Under the pieces are notes generated by a model. The model was not told where the DNA came from. It did not search any database and saw only the letters and a list, made by a program, of their open reading frames with translations. The position numbers were made by a program, and so were the translations under genes. A stretch of 64,000 nt of DNA, from positions 82,321-146,320 of the forward strand of contig DATLTC010000067.1 of NCBI GenBank assembly GCA_035533755.1, given 5' to 3'. How positions within the stretch are numbered: the stretch's first letter is position 1; every line of letters begins with the position of its first letter. Positions 17,373 through 26,969 of this stretch are shown here, piece by piece. Source of the DNA: Gemmatimonadaceae bacterium. Its GTDB lineage: Bacteria; Gemmatimonadota; Gemmatimonadetes; Gemmatimonadales; Gemmatimonadaceae.

Positions 17373-19941
17373 ATTCCACCCGCACCACCACCATGCGGAG
17401 CGTGTGCCCCAGCGGCAGCACCGCGCCCGACACCGCGTGCAGATCCAGCAGCTGCCGGCCGGTCAGCGATCCGCTGATGTCGAAGATCGACCCCGACCCG
17501 CCGGCCAGCGAATCCACCTCGGTACTGAACGTGCCGAACGCCGTGGCATGCGCCGCCAGCGGCCAGGAGGCGAAGTTATATGGAAAATCGTATGACAGGC
17601 CCTGGAAGATGTCGCGCAGGTTCCAGCTCGGGACGATGTAGCGCGCGTTGGCCGGCGCGGTGGATCCGGGGTACTGGTCGGCCGCGTACGCCATCGTGAA
17701 ATAGCCGTCCAGCTCGTCCCACGACCGGCCGGTCTTGTCGGTCACGTTGGCGATGCCCGCCAGCGTGGCGTCGGCGATCAGCGGCTTGAGGATGTCGGAC
17801 TCCTGCGTCGAGTACTGATCGAGCATCCAGCGCGAGAACAGCCAGGCGCTGCCGTAGATGTCCGGATCGGCCGTGCCCGCGGACAGGAACGACTTGGTCT
17901 CGTTGTGCTGCATGTAGTCGTACAGGTCCAGGAACGGCGACGTCATGATGTACGGCGTGACGTTGCGCACGTCGTAGTACACGCTCTGGTTGTACCCCAC
18001 GTCGCCCTTCCACGCCGTGCCGTAGATGGCGCGGCCGTACAGCTCCACCGCGATCTGCGCCGTCCCTTCCTCCAGCCAGCTCTCCTCCAGCTGCGTGCCC
18101 ACGGGATCGGCGAATCGCTCGGCGGTGGCCGCGATGTGCTTGGTCTCGTGGATCAGCGTGGCCGGCATCAACGCGTCCCACACCGAGCGCACGTGCGCGT
18201 CGCTCGTGCTGCCGGTGGCCAGCGTCGGCACCACCGCGTAGAACATTTCCGTGTGATTGCTCGACGGGACGTCGGCATCGAACGACGTGGGGAACAGGTC
18301 GCACGGCGTGACCCAGCCCAACTCTCCGCCGCCGCCCGCGGCGTTCGCCAGCGGACTGAACAGCATCGTCACCTTGCCCACGCGCGTCAGCGAATCGTCG
18401 AACGCCATCGGATCGCCGAAGTACTGCGTGATGATCGGATACTGCAGGCTGTCGTAGTGCTGGCCCAGCGCCACGTAGTCGGCGTCCATCGTCCTGGCGA
18501 GCGGCGCGTTCACGTCCTCGAGGATGATGCTGTGCGAGCCCACGTACACCACCCGGGCCTGCACGCTCACCCACGTCTTGCACTGATCGCCCTGCGACAC
18601 GGTGTCGATCTTCACCGTCGCCGTGTCCCCCACCGTCTGCGGGATGGGCGGGTTGAGCGCCGCCGCCGCGTCCAGCCCGGCGCGCGGCCGCCGCGCGTGC
18701 GCCTTGAGTTGCGCCAGCAGCGGCCGCACGTACGCCGACCGCTGCGCCAGCTGCAGCGCGTGCCCGTCGCGCATGTGCGCCGCGGCGCCCGCCATGAGCG
18801 CCAGCGCGCCGGCCGGGACAGGCGCCGCCTGCATGCGCGGCACCATCGGCACCATCGGCGCCGCCGCGATGCCAGCCGGAGCCCTGGTCCCCGCCAACGC
18901 GCCGCTCGCCGGCCCCACGGCGCCGCGCAACACGAAGGCTGCGATTCCGCTCGGCACGCGGCTGTCGTTGTACACGTCCACCAGATAGTGGGCGCCGCCC
19001 GTGAGTTCGGTGCAACCCACCTGATTGGGATCGGTGATCAGCGCCGACTGGCCCACGCCCAGCGCCAACTGATTGGCCACCTGCACCGCGTGCTGTGCCG
19101 TAGCCGGCGTCGACCCGACGATCACGGCCGCCGCGCCCGTCTGGCCGCCGCTCGACGCCGTGACCGTGACGGTGCCGATGCTGTTGGCCACGGCGAGCGT
19201 CGTGTTGCCGGTGGCCACGCACGGAAACGCGGTGGGCAGCGTGAACGTGAGCGTGGTCGCCGAGGTGACCGTGGCCGGCACCGGCGTGCCCGCCACGGTC
19301 ACCGAAACGCCCCCACTGCCCACGGCAAAGTTCGCGCCGGTGACCGTCACCGGCACCCCCGGCGTGATCGTGGCCGGCGCAACGCTGGCGATCTGCGGCG
19401 CGACCGCCGAGCCAAGTCCGGTCACCAGACCCGCGGCCGACACCGCGGCTTTGCTCGTGTCCGACGACACCCAGGTCACCGTGGCGCCCGGCACCACGGC
19501 GCCAGAGTTGCTCTTCACCACCGCGCTCAACTGCACCGTGCTGCCCGCCGCCAGGCTCACCGTGGACGGCGTCACCACCACGCTGCTGATGCCCGCCGCC
19601 ACCACCACCAGCGACAGCGTGCCCGACACGCCACCCGCGGTCGCGCCCACCGTCACGGTGCCCGGCGCCACACCGTTCACCAACCCCGTGGCCGTTACCT
19701 TGGCACGCGTGGTGTCGGAAGAGGTCCAGACGATCGCCGGATTCGTCACCACGGCGCCCGCAGCGTCGGTGACGGTGGCAACGAGCTGCAGCGTCTCGCC
19801 CACGCCCACCGCGGCGCTCGACGCGGTCACGGTAACCTGCGCCACCTGCCCGCTGCCAGCCGGCTCCGTCCCCGTGGGACTGCAGGCATACAGGCCGAGG
19901 ACGCCCACGACGAGCGCGGCGAGACGTACGCGGTGCGACAT
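17371..19941 (-). CDS. secreted lipoprotein metallopeptidase with Ig-like and IPT domains
   Basis: A protein of about 856 aa. The signal peptide with lipobox (VVGVLGLYAC) is followed by two Big_2-like Ig domains (about 30-185, each ending in VTATGLV or VSAAGLV types), then an IPT/TIG-like domain (VAPATITPGVPVTVTGANF). A low-complexity Ala/Pro/Met region near 355-400 leads to a C-terminal metallopeptidase domain. HETKH fits the HExxH zinc motif, and ESWLEEGTAQIAVEL downstream supplies the third ligand region, as in gluzincins of the hyicolysin (M30) type. The ATG at 19941 is chosen because the lipoprotein signal begins there. The protein should sit on the outer membrane or be surface-exposed. 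Confidence 0.8.
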   Translation of the reverse strand: MSHRVRLAALVVGVLGLYACSPTGTEPAGSGQVAQVTVTASSAAVGVGETLQLVATVTDAAGAVVTNPAIVWTSSDTTRAKVTATGLVNGVAPGTVTVGATAGGVSGTLSLVVVAAGISSVVVTPSTVSLAAGSTVQLSAVVKSNSGAVVPGATVTWVSSDTSKAAVSAAGLVTGLGSAVAPQIASVAPATITPGVPVTVTGANFAVGSGGVSVTVAGTPVPATVTSATTLTFTLPTAFPCVATGNTTLAVANSIGTVTVTASSGGQTGAAAVIVGSTPATAQHAVQVANQLALGVGQSALITDPNQVGCTELTGGAHYLVDVYNDSRVPSGIAAFVLRGAVGPASGALAGTRAPAGIAAAPMVPMVPRMQAAPVPAGALALMAGAAAHMRDGHALQLAQRSAYVRPLLAQLKAHARRPRAGLDAAAALNPPIPQTVGDTATVKIDTVSQGDQCKTWVSVQARVVYVGSHSIILEDVNAPLARTMDADYVALGQHYDSLQYPIITQYFGDPMAFDDSLTRVGKVTMLFSPLANAAGGGGELGWVTPCDLFPTSFDADVPSSNHTEMFYAVVPTLATGSTSDAHVRSVWDALMPATLIHETKHIAATAERFADPVGTQLEESWLEEGTAQIAVELYGRAIYGTAWKGDVGYNQSVYYDVRNVTPYIMTSPFLDLYDYMQHNETKSFLSAGTADPDIYGSAWLFSRWMLDQYSTQESDILKPLIADATLAGIANVTDKTGRSWDELDGYFTMAYAADQYPGSTAPANARYIVPSWNLRDIFQGLSYDFPYNFASWPLAAHATAFGTFSTEVDSLAGGSGSIFDISGSLTGRQLLDLHAVSGAVLPLGHTLRMVVVRVE

Positions 19942-20048
19942 CAGGTACTCCAGGCGGCAGGGGGCTTGCGAATCCCGAACAATACCCGGCGTGCGGGGGT
20001 TCGTGCCACAGCGTATTGTTGTGCAGATTCCGCCGAGGCGATCTCCGC

Positions 20049-21503
20049 ATGCGCCGCACATACCGTCGCTCCTTCGCCGCATTCGCCGCCGTCCTGCTCG
20101 CCGGCGGCGGGCGCCCTGCCGCCGCGCAGGCCGTGGATACCGCGTTCCAGGGCACCGTCCTACCCCGGCTCACCGCGCGCGCCGATTCCGCGTTCCACTA
20201 CGCCGCGTTCATCCCCAAGCGCTACCACGGCGCCTCCCCCGCGCCGCTGCTCCTCGTGCTCGACCCCGCGGGGCGCGCCGTGCCGGCCATCGTCCGATTC
20301 GCGCCGGCCGCCGAGCGACTCGGGTGGATCGTGCTCAGCAGCTACGACACGCGCAGCGACGATCCCAAGGCGCCCAACGAGCGCGCCGTGAACGTCATGC
20401 TCGCCGATGCGTTCGGCGCCTTCTCCATCGACACCTCGCGCATCTACCTGGCCGGATTCTCGGGCACGGCGCGCGACACGTGGGGCTTCGCGTACGGATC
20501 GTCGGGCCATGTGGCGGGGATCATCTCGGCGGGCGCGGCGATGCCCACCGACACCGTGTGGCGGCGACTGTTTCCCGGCCCGCCGCCGTTCGACGTCGCG
20601 ATGGCGTCCGGCGCGCGCGGCATCAATGATGAAGAGGTCGTCTCCACGGCCAGCGCGTTGCGCGCCGCACGCCCCACGACCCCCACGCACGCCGCCCTGC
20701 GCGTGGATGTGTTCCCCGGCACGGACCAGTGGCCGCCCGAGCCCGTGCTCGCGCGACAGCTCGGCTGGCTGGACGTGCGCGCCATGGCCCGCCGCCTGCG
20801 TCCCATCGACCAGGCGCTGGCCGATTCCGTGTTCGCGCGCGACTCCGCCGACGCCGCCGCGCTGGCCGCGGCCCATCAACTTGGCAACGCCGCCGACCGC
20901 TGGGCCGAGATCGCCGCGGCGTGGGCCGGCGCGCACGACGTCACGTTCGCCGCGACGCGCGCCGCCCAACTGGCCGCCGACCCCGCGGTGCGCCCGTGGC
21001 TTGCCGAGCGCGACTCGCTGGTGCGGGCCACGCCGGACTATCAGCGCGGGATCATCAAGCCGCTGTCGGATCTGCGCCGGCGACCGGGCGTTCCAGATCT
21101 TCGCCGGCTCACCCAGGAGCTGAACATCGTGGCCCTGCAACAGTGGGCCGCAGACGCCAACGACTCCCTGCGCGCCGACTGGGCCGCCCGCCGGTTGAGC
21201 GACGTGTACGAGCAGGTGTCGCTGTATGAACCCGAGGCGTACCTGGCGTACAACGACCCCGACCGCGCCCTGGCCCTGCTGGCCGTGGCCGAAGAGATCC
21301 AGGGCGATACGCCCCGCATCTGCCGGGAACGCGCGCGGGCCTATGCCGTCCGGCACGACGCCGATCGCACGCTCACCGAGCTCAAGTGCGCGCTCGCCGG
21401 GCATCTGATCGACCTCCCGGAAATCCGCACCGATCCGCGCTACCAATTCATGCGCGGGCTCGATGCGTTCAACGATTTGATCGCCCCCACGCCCGGCCAC
21501 TGA
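20049..21503 (+). CDS. secreted esterase-like alpha/beta hydrolase with helical C-terminal half
   Basis: A 484-aa protein with a signal peptide (about residues 1-27, ending RPAAAQA). The N-terminal half resembles PHB-depolymerase or Esterase D-like alpha/beta hydrolases: PLLLVLDPAGRA, then the strand YLAGFSGTARDTW where the nucleophile elbow GxSxx is GFSGT. The second half is helical and carries TPR-like segments (YLAYNDPDRALALLAVAEEI). Members of this layout are hypothetical in Gemmatimonadota-like genomes. The ATG at 20049 precedes the Arg-rich signal-peptide n-region. It is divergent from the metallopeptidase and convergent with the S15 hydrolase. Confidence 0.7.
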   Translation: MRRTYRRSFAAFAAVLLAGGGRPAAAQAVDTAFQGTVLPRLTARADSAFHYAAFIPKRYHGASPAPLLLVLDPAGRAVPAIVRFAPAAERLGWIVLSSYDTRSDDPKAPNERAVNVMLADAFGAFSIDTSRIYLAGFSGTARDTWGFAYGSSGHVAGIISAGAAMPTDTVWRRLFPGPPPFDVAMASGARGINDEEVVSTASALRAARPTTPTHAALRVDVFPGTDQWPPEPVLARQLGWLDVRAMARRLRPIDQALADSVFARDSADAAALAAAHQLGNAADRWAEIAAAWAGAHDVTFAATRAAQLAADPAVRPWLAERDSLVRATPDYQRGIIKPLSDLRRRPGVPDLRRLTQELNIVALQQWAADANDSLRADWAARRLSDVYEQVSLYEPEAYLAYNDPDRALALLAVAEEIQGDTPRICRERARAYAVRHDADRTLTELKCALAGHLIDLPEIRTDPRYQFMRGLDAFNDLIAPTPGH

Positions 21504-21535
21504 GCGCTCCGGGCGCCGTCCGCCGCCCGGAGCGC
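21504..21535. terminator. bidirectional hairpin between convergent genes
   Basis: Directly after the esterase TGA stop there is a perfect inverted repeat GCGCTCCGGGCG, 8-nt loop, CGCCCGGAGCGC (12-bp stem), in the 40-bp gap before the convergent S15 hydrolase. It lacks a U-run on either strand, so it would act as a GC-rich transcription barrier or mRNA 3' end stabiliser rather than a classic intrinsic terminator. Confidence 0.6.
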
Positions 21536-21543
21536 GCCGGCCC

Positions 21544-23490
21544 CTACCGCTTCACCACCGAGATCTGCACCTCCGAGGGGTACATCGCCGAGTGGTGCAC
21601 CGCGTTGTGCGCCACGAGCCCCGTGGCCTCGTCGTAGTTGTGCCCGCCGGTATTCAGATTGCGGTCGAACCGCGGGAAGTTGCTGCTCGACACCTCCAGG
21701 CGAATGCGGTGGCCCGCGGGAAAGTAGTTGCTCGTGTTCATGGGGCTCAACGCCACCTTGTACACCTTGCCCGGCTGCATCCACACTTGCTTGTCGTACC
21801 CCTCGCGATAGCGCACGCGCTGGATGGTCTCGTCCAGGTTGTACGCCGTGCCGTCGGGATACACGTCGATCAGCTTCACCGTGAAGTCGGTGTCCTTGCG
21901 ATCCGACGACACGTACAGCGTGACCTCGATCGGCCCGCTGACCTCGGTGTTCTCGGCGAGCGGATCGGTGCTGTACACCAGGATGTCGTTGCGCGCTTCC
22001 ATCTTGCGCTGGTCGAACGCGCCGCCCTGCACCGCGTTGCCCGTGCAGCACACGTTGCCGCCGTACGACGGCACCGGGTTCATCGGATCGTACACGAAGC
22101 CGTCCGGCCGGTCGGCCGCCGGCGCCTTGGCCACCAGGCGGCCGTCGCCGTTGAGCGAGTTCGCGGCGCCGCCGCTGGCCAGGTAGTACGTCTCCATCCG
22201 CGCGCCGCGCGGCGGCCAGGTATCCGACGTCTGCCACTTGTTGAGCCCCATCGTGAAGTAGCGCACCCGGGGCAGCGTGTCGAGCAACCCGTTGTTCTCT
22301 CCCTTCAGGAAATGGTCGAACCAGCCGTAGGTGAGCGCGTCGTAGTCCAGGCGCGCGTCGCCCATGTTCCGCTCGCCCACCACGGTCTGGGCCGTGGCGC
22401 GCTTGTAGCTGCAGTGGAGCGTGGGGGCGATCACCGCGTACTGCTCCCGGGCCACGGCGGGAGACGCCACCTGCTGGGCGTGGTGGAACATCGCCAGGTT
22501 CGGCCCGATCGACACGTCGTACCACGACATGAAGTACAGCGCCGGCACGTTGAACGGCATGTTGTCGTGATAGAGCCCGCCCTTGTACCATGCCGGATCG
22601 TTGGGCGCGCGCTCGATCATCGCGCCGCCGGTGGGCACCGGCATCGTGTCGGCGAAGATCCCGCGCGGACCGTCCACCGCCTTGATGATGTCCATCTCGG
22701 GCAGATGCCAGAGCGCCTTGGCCCAGTCCACGAGCGGGGGCTGCTGCGCCAGATCGAACGCGCGCGACGCCTGGATCAGATCGTGGGCCGACGTGCCGGC
22801 CGGGAACATCGGCCGCACCTGATTCTGCTCGCCGTACAGCCAGGCGATGAACAGCATCTGCACCGCGCCGCCGCGATACCAGTTGCCCTGCTCGAAGTAC
22901 GGCGCCACCCGCCCCACGCCGGCGCCGAAGCCCTGCGGATTGATCGCCGCCAGCGCCGGGTTCCCCACCGACGCCACGCCCATCTGCCACTCCGCCGTGG
23001 ACGAGCAGCCCACCAGCCCCACCTTGCCGTTGGACCATGGCTGGTTCGCGATCCACGAGATCGCGTCGTCGCCGTCGGTGAGCGGCGGGCCGAGGATGTC
23101 GTAGTTGCCCTCGGAGAAGAAGTGCCCGCGCTCATTCTGCTCCACGTACGCGTAGCCGCGTTTCACCGCGTCGTACACGGCCGTCATGTCGCTCGGCGCC
23201 CCGAGTTTCACGTCCCAGTAGTTGAAGTTGTACGGCGTGCGCACGAAGATCGTGCCCACGCGCCCGCCGTCCTTCGGCACGTAGACGTCGGTGGCCAGAC
23301 GCGTGCCGTCGCGCATCGGCACCATGAGCTTGCGGTGGATGGTCGCGATCGATTCGAGCGCCTGCTCGGTCTTCTGGCGCTGCGCGATCAGCGCCGTGTT
23401 GGGATTGGCCTGCGCGCGCAGGACGAGCGGGCACGCGAACAACAGCGCGCCGGCCGCCGCGAATGCCGCGAGGCGCATGGGTTTCCGCAT
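21544..23490 (-). CDS. CocE/NonD-type S15 family hydrolase, secreted
   Basis: A 648-aa X-Pro dipeptidyl-peptidase/cocaine-esterase family protein with a signal peptide (to about residue 27, VLRAQA). The S15 domain has [17 protein letters not shown], the oxyanion Tyr region [11 protein letters not shown], the nucleophile Ser in [10 protein letters not shown], an Asp in MSWYDVSIG and a His in APTLHCSYK. The C-terminal jelly-roll (PepX_C) spans about 470-648 ([20 protein letters not shown]). These enzymes hydrolyse acyl or amide bonds of peptides and antibiotics in the periplasm. It is divergent from the MutS-family gene. Confidence 0.9.
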   Translation of the reverse strand: MRKPMRLAAFAAAGALLFACPLVLRAQANPNTALIAQRQKTEQALESIATIHRKLMVPMRDGTRLATDVYVPKDGGRVGTIFVRTPYNFNYWDVKLGAPSDMTAVYDAVKRGYAYVEQNERGHFFSEGNYDILGPPLTDGDDAISWIANQPWSNGKVGLVGCSSTAEWQMGVASVGNPALAAINPQGFGAGVGRVAPYFEQGNWYRGGAVQMLFIAWLYGEQNQVRPMFPAGTSAHDLIQASRAFDLAQQPPLVDWAKALWHLPEMDIIKAVDGPRGIFADTMPVPTGGAMIERAPNDPAWYKGGLYHDNMPFNVPALYFMSWYDVSIGPNLAMFHHAQQVASPAVAREQYAVIAPTLHCSYKRATAQTVVGERNMGDARLDYDALTYGWFDHFLKGENNGLLDTLPRVRYFTMGLNKWQTSDTWPPRGARMETYYLASGGAANSLNGDGRLVAKAPAADRPDGFVYDPMNPVPSYGGNVCCTGNAVQGGAFDQRKMEARNDILVYSTDPLAENTEVSGPIEVTLYVSSDRKDTDFTVKLIDVYPDGTAYNLDETIQRVRYREGYDKQVWMQPGKVYKVALSPMNTSNYFPAGHRIRLEVSSSNFPRFDRNLNTGGHNYDEATGLVAHNAVHHSAMYPSEVQISVVKR

Positions 23491-23629
23491 GGGGGGTGCT
23501 CCAGGATCTGGACGTGGGGTGTCGCGAGCCCGGCCGGGAATGCGCGAGCTCGCCGCCCAGGATCATGCGCGCCGAACCACGGTCCCGCCAGCGCCGGGCG
23601 CGAACGGCGCCGCCTCGCCATCTTCAAGG

Positions 23630-25489
23630 ATGACCGCTACCACCGCCGGCGTCGTCTCCTTCTATAGGAACAGCGCCGCCACGCTCCGCGCCCGTCGCGC
23701 CGTCCAATCGCGCCTCGTCGATCGCCTGGGTAACGGCCGCCTCGCCGCCTTCGGCCTCGCGCTCCTGCTCGCGGCCCGATGGGCCACCGCGTCCGGTGGG
23801 CGGACTGCCTGGCTCGCCGCCGCGATCGCCGTCACCCTGGGGTTCGTGGCGCTCGTCTGGTGGAGCAACCGCGCCAAGGCGGAGCTCCAACGCACCGACG
23901 ATCTCGTCACGCTCGCCGACGAGGGCGCCCACCGCGCCGCGCGCCACTGGAGCGAACTCCCCGTGCGCGACTGGGAGCCGGCGCCCGCGTCCCATCCGTA
24001 CGCCGTGGACCTCGACCTGTTCGGCACAGCCTCGCTGGCTCAGCTGCTGCCGCCCATGAGCTCGGCGCCGGGACGCACCACGCTCCGCTCATGGCTCGTG
24101 GCGCCCGCCGCGCCGGCCGTGGTCGAGGAGCGCCAACTCGCCGTGGCGGAGCTGGCGCGGGATTCCGCCTTCCGCGACGAACTCGCGCGGCGCGGCATGC
24201 GCATCACGTCATCGGCCCAGTCGCTGGCCGAGCTCGAGGCGTGGGCGCGGAGCGACGGATGGCTGCGTGGGCGCCCCGGGCTGCTCGCGGCGACGATCGC
24301 CATTCCGTGCGCCACGCTGGGACTGGCGGCCGCGCAGCTCGCCGGCGCCGTGGCCCACTCGTACTGGATCGCGCCCGCGCTCATCGGCTGGGCGCTCACC
24401 GCGCGCCACGGCAAGGCATTCGCCGGGAGCTTCGCGCCCGTGGTGGGACGCTCCAACACGCTCCGCCGCTACGCGCAGATGGCGCACCTGGTGAGCGAGA
24501 CGCGGTTCACCGGGCCCGCGCTCACCGGCCTCCAGGCGCGCCTCGCCGCGGGACCGCGGCCCGCGCACGCGAGCATGCGCGCCCTCACCGCGCTCGCCGA
24601 CTGCAGCGAGTTGCGGCTGTCGCCCATGCTCTACGTGATCGTGAACACGCTCACCCTCTGGGATTTTCACGTGGTCCACCTGCTGGAGCGGTGGCAGAAG
24701 GCGTCGGGCCGCCACGTGGGCCAGTGGCTGGGGGCACTCGGCGAGATCGAGAGCTTGTCGGCGCTGGCCACCGTGGCCCACGACAATCCCGACTGGACCT
24801 TCCCGCGCCTCGACGCCGGCGCGCCGGTGATCCTCGAGGCCAGGGCGCTGGGGCATCCGCTCCTGTCCGACGACGAAGGGGTGCGCAACGACGTGACGGT
24901 GGGCCCGGCCGGCACCATCCTCGTGGTCACCGGCTCCAATATGGCGGGCAAGAGCACGCTGCTGCGATCGATCGGCCTCAACCTGGTGCTCAGCCAGGCG
25001 GGCTCCGTGGTCTGCGCGCGCGAGCTGCGGCATCCGCCGGCGATCCTGCACACGAGCATGCGGGTGCAGGATTCGCTGGCCCGCGGCGTGAGCTACTTCA
25101 TGGCCGAGCTGGAGCGGCTCAAGTCGGTGGTCGACGCCGCCGACGCCGTGCCGCCGCAGGCCCCGCGCGTGCTGGTGTACCTGCTGGACGAGATCCTCCA
25201 CGGCACCAATTCGGCCGAGCGCACGATCGCGGCCCGCCACGTGCTCACCCATCTCGCGGCCAGCGGAGCCATCGGCGCCGTCTCCACGCACGACCTGCAG
25301 CTGGTGGACGTGCCCGAACTCGCCGCGGTGGCCCGGCACGTGCACTTCCAGGAGACGTTCTCGCGGACGGATGGGGTGGCATCCATGAGCTTCGACTACC
25401 GGCTGCGCCCCGGCAAAGCCACCTCGAGTAACGCCCTCAAGCTCCTGGAACTGGTCGGGCTTCTTGTGCCACCATATGACAACAGTTGA
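23630..25489 (+). CDS. membrane-anchored MutS-family ATPase
   Basis: A protein of about 619 aa with the MutS core and ATPase domains but no mismatch-recognition domain. Two membrane helices lie near residues 38-80 (LAAFGLALLLAARW and WLAAAIAVTLGFVALVWW), and a second hydrophobic pair lies near 220-260. The lever/core region is reduced. The ATPase has Walker A VTGSNMAGKSTLLRS, Walker B YLLDEILHGTNSAER and the switch His in STHDLQL. This architecture matches the uncharacterised membrane MutS-like group; mismatch repair is unlikely and a membrane-associated role is inferred. The ATG at 23630 has AAGG just upstream. The stop overlaps the -35 box of the next promoter. Confidence 0.85.
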   Translation: MTATTAGVVSFYRNSAATLRARRAVQSRLVDRLGNGRLAAFGLALLLAARWATASGGRTAWLAAAIAVTLGFVALVWWSNRAKAELQRTDDLVTLADEGAHRAARHWSELPVRDWEPAPASHPYAVDLDLFGTASLAQLLPPMSSAPGRTTLRSWLVAPAAPAVVEERQLAVAELARDSAFRDELARRGMRITSSAQSLAELEAWARSDGWLRGRPGLLAATIAIPCATLGLAAAQLAGAVAHSYWIAPALIGWALTARHGKAFAGSFAPVVGRSNTLRRYAQMAHLVSETRFTGPALTGLQARLAAGPRPAHASMRALTALADCSELRLSPMLYVIVNTLTLWDFHVVHLLERWQKASGRHVGQWLGALGEIESLSALATVAHDNPDWTFPRLDAGAPVILEARALGHPLLSDDEGVRNDVTVGPAGTILVVTGSNMAGKSTLLRSIGLNLVLSQAGSVVCARELRHPPAILHTSMRVQDSLARGVSYFMAELERLKSVVDAADAVPPQAPRVLVYLLDEILHGTNSAERTIAARHVLTHLAASGAIGAVSTHDLQLVDVPELAAVARHVHFQETFSRTDGVASMSFDYRLRPGKATSSNALKLLELVGLLVPPYDNS

Positions 25490-25515
25490 CAATCGGGTCT
25501 ATTCGAGGCCATAAT
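25486..25515 (+). promoter_or_regulatory. sigma70 promoter of the EIIA-regulator/Ehr operon
   Basis: TTGACA (25486-25491), an 18-nt spacer and CATAAT (25510-25515) form a near-consensus housekeeping promoter in an unusually AT-rich patch. The start would be near 25522, only about 11 nt before the TTG start codon of the first regulator, so the mRNA is nearly leaderless. The -35 box overlaps the MutS-family stop codon. A small dyad CAACAGTTG straddles the -35 box and could be an operator. Confidence 0.75.
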
Positions 25516-25532
25516 TCTCTCGAATCTGTCCA

Positions 25533-26249
25533 TTGGTTGCCACGCTGACCGACCTGCTCAGCCCCAAACAGCTCGCCGAATATCTCCAGCTTTCCCAGCG
25601 CACCGTGTACCGGCTGCTGGAGCGCGGAGACCTGCCCGCCGTGAAGGTGGGCGGCCAGTGGCGCTTTCGAAAAGCCATCGTGGACGAGTGGCTCGACGTC
25701 AACATGCAGCGCCTGGACACCGCGTCGCTGCATGCCCTGGAGAGCGACGACGAATCGGGCCCCCGCGCCCTCAGCATTGCCGGTCTGATCGCGTCCGGCA
25801 ATGCGCGCATCGACGTTCCGGCCGGTTCGCGCGACGGGGTCGTGCGCGCGTTCCTGGGTGAGGTGAGCTTTCCGGAGCCGGTGTCGGTGGACCTCGTGTG
25901 CGAGCGGGTGCTGGAGCGCGAGCGGCTGTGCAGCACGGCGGCGTCGGGAGGGGTGGCGCTGCTGCACACCCCGCGCAGCCGCCCGCGCGTGCTCAACGCC
26001 CACGACCTCGTGGCCATCGGACGCATCCAGTCACCGGTGGACTTCGGCGCCCTCGACGGGACGCCCACGCACACGCTCATCCTGCTGCTCGCGCGGAGCG
26101 AGCGCGACCAGTTGGCGCTGCTCGCCAAGCTCACGCGGCTCTGCCAGGAGCCCGGCTTCCTGGCCCAGCTGCACGACACACGCACCGCCGATGACGTGAT
26201 CGCGCTGGTGCGCGCGACCGAATCCCGCATCTTCGTCTCCACCCACTGA
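25533..26249 (+). CDS. HTH-PTS EIIA fusion regulator 1
   Basis: A 238-aa cytoplasmic protein. An excisionase-type HTH (HTH_17) occupies residues 8-55 (LSPKQLAEYLQLSQRTVYRL, then GGQWRFRKAIVDEWL), followed by a linker and a PTS EIIA domain of the nitrogen/fructose class (about 83-235). The phospho-acceptor is kept as His145 in GGVALLHTP, but the usual GIAIPH context is degenerate, so phosphorylation may be altered. The start is TTG at 25533; no ATG or GTG is available before the HTH. It is the first gene of the operon and 20 bp before a second regulator of the same layout. The role is inferred: DNA-binding output gated by PTS phosphorylation. Confidence 0.8.
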   Translation: MVATLTDLLSPKQLAEYLQLSQRTVYRLLERGDLPAVKVGGQWRFRKAIVDEWLDVNMQRLDTASLHALESDDESGPRALSIAGLIASGNARIDVPAGSRDGVVRAFLGEVSFPEPVSVDLVCERVLERERLCSTAASGGVALLHTPRSRPRVLNAHDLVAIGRIQSPVDFGALDGTPTHTLILLLARSERDQLALLAKLTRLCQEPGFLAQLHDTRTADDVIALVRATESRIFVSTH

Positions 26250-26269
26250 CGGCTCCCGTTCACCCCGCC

Positions 26270-26965
26270 ATGCAACTCACGCTTCGCCAGGTCGCGTCGT
26301 ACCTCGACGTCCCGGACTCCACGGTGCGCCACTGGATCACCAGTCGCGACCTGCCGGCGCACCGGGTGAACGAGCGTCTGTACTGCAACGCGATCGAACT
26401 CTGGGAGTGGGCGGTGGAGCACGGCGTCCCGGTGTCGAAGAGTCTGCTGGAGCAGGCGCAGCGCGCGCCCGACGCCGTGCCCCCGCTGTCCACGCTGATC
26501 GCCGAAGGGGGCGTGCACCGCGACGTGCCCGGCGCGACCAAGGCCGAGGTGCTGCGCCAAGTGGTCGCGCGGCTTCCGCTGCCCGACGATGTGGACCGCG
26601 AGTTCCTGATCAGCGTGCTCGAGGCCCGCGAGGCCATGGGCTCCACGGGCATCGGCGACGGCATCGCCATTCCGCACGTCCGCAATCCGATTCTCCTGCA
26701 CGTGGCGCGCTCGTTCGTGGCCGCGTGCCTGCTCACGCATCCCGTGGAGTTCGACGCCGTGGACGGCAAGCCCGTCCACGCGCTGTTCCTCGTGGTGAGT
26801 GCCACGGTGCCGGCGCACCTGCGCATTCTCGCGCAACTCGGCTACACGCTGCGCGACCCCGAGCTGCGGCGCCTGCTCAGCACGGCCGCGCCCACGGCGG
26901 CCATTCTCGAGCGGATCGCCGCCGTCGAGGCGTCCACGTCCACGCCGTCGCGCGCCAACGGATGA
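26270..26965 (+). CDS. HTH-PTS EIIA fusion regulator 2
   Basis: A 231-aa paralogue-like regulator. The N-terminal HTH (MQLTLRQVASYLDVPDSTVR, then HWITSRDLPAHRVNERLY) is followed by an EIIA(Ntr)-type domain (about 72-220) with a fully conserved active site, TGIGDGIAIPH, where His136 is the phosphate acceptor. In PtsN proteins this His is phosphorylated by NPr and signals nitrogen, potassium or energy state. EI, HPr and a permease are not in the window, so the domain is probably regulatory, not transport. It ends 4 bp before the first complex gene. The two regulators differ in active-site quality, which suggests one senses phosphorylation and the other may have a modified role. Confidence 0.85.
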   Translation: MQLTLRQVASYLDVPDSTVRHWITSRDLPAHRVNERLYCNAIELWEWAVEHGVPVSKSLLEQAQRAPDAVPPLSTLIAEGGVHRDVPGATKAEVLRQVVARLPLPDDVDREFLISVLEAREAMGSTGIGDGIAIPHVRNPILLHVARSFVAACLLTHPVEFDAVDGKPVHALFLVVSATVPAHLRILAQLGYTLRDPELRRLLSTAAPTAAILERIAAVEASTSTPSRANG

Positions 26966-26969
26966 CCCC

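Noticed and set aside
19991..20009. A TGGCACG element on the minus strand, upstream of the metallopeptidase gene
   Set aside because: The possible -12 element (CGCA) is one base too far away; GG and GC must be 10 nt apart for sigma54.
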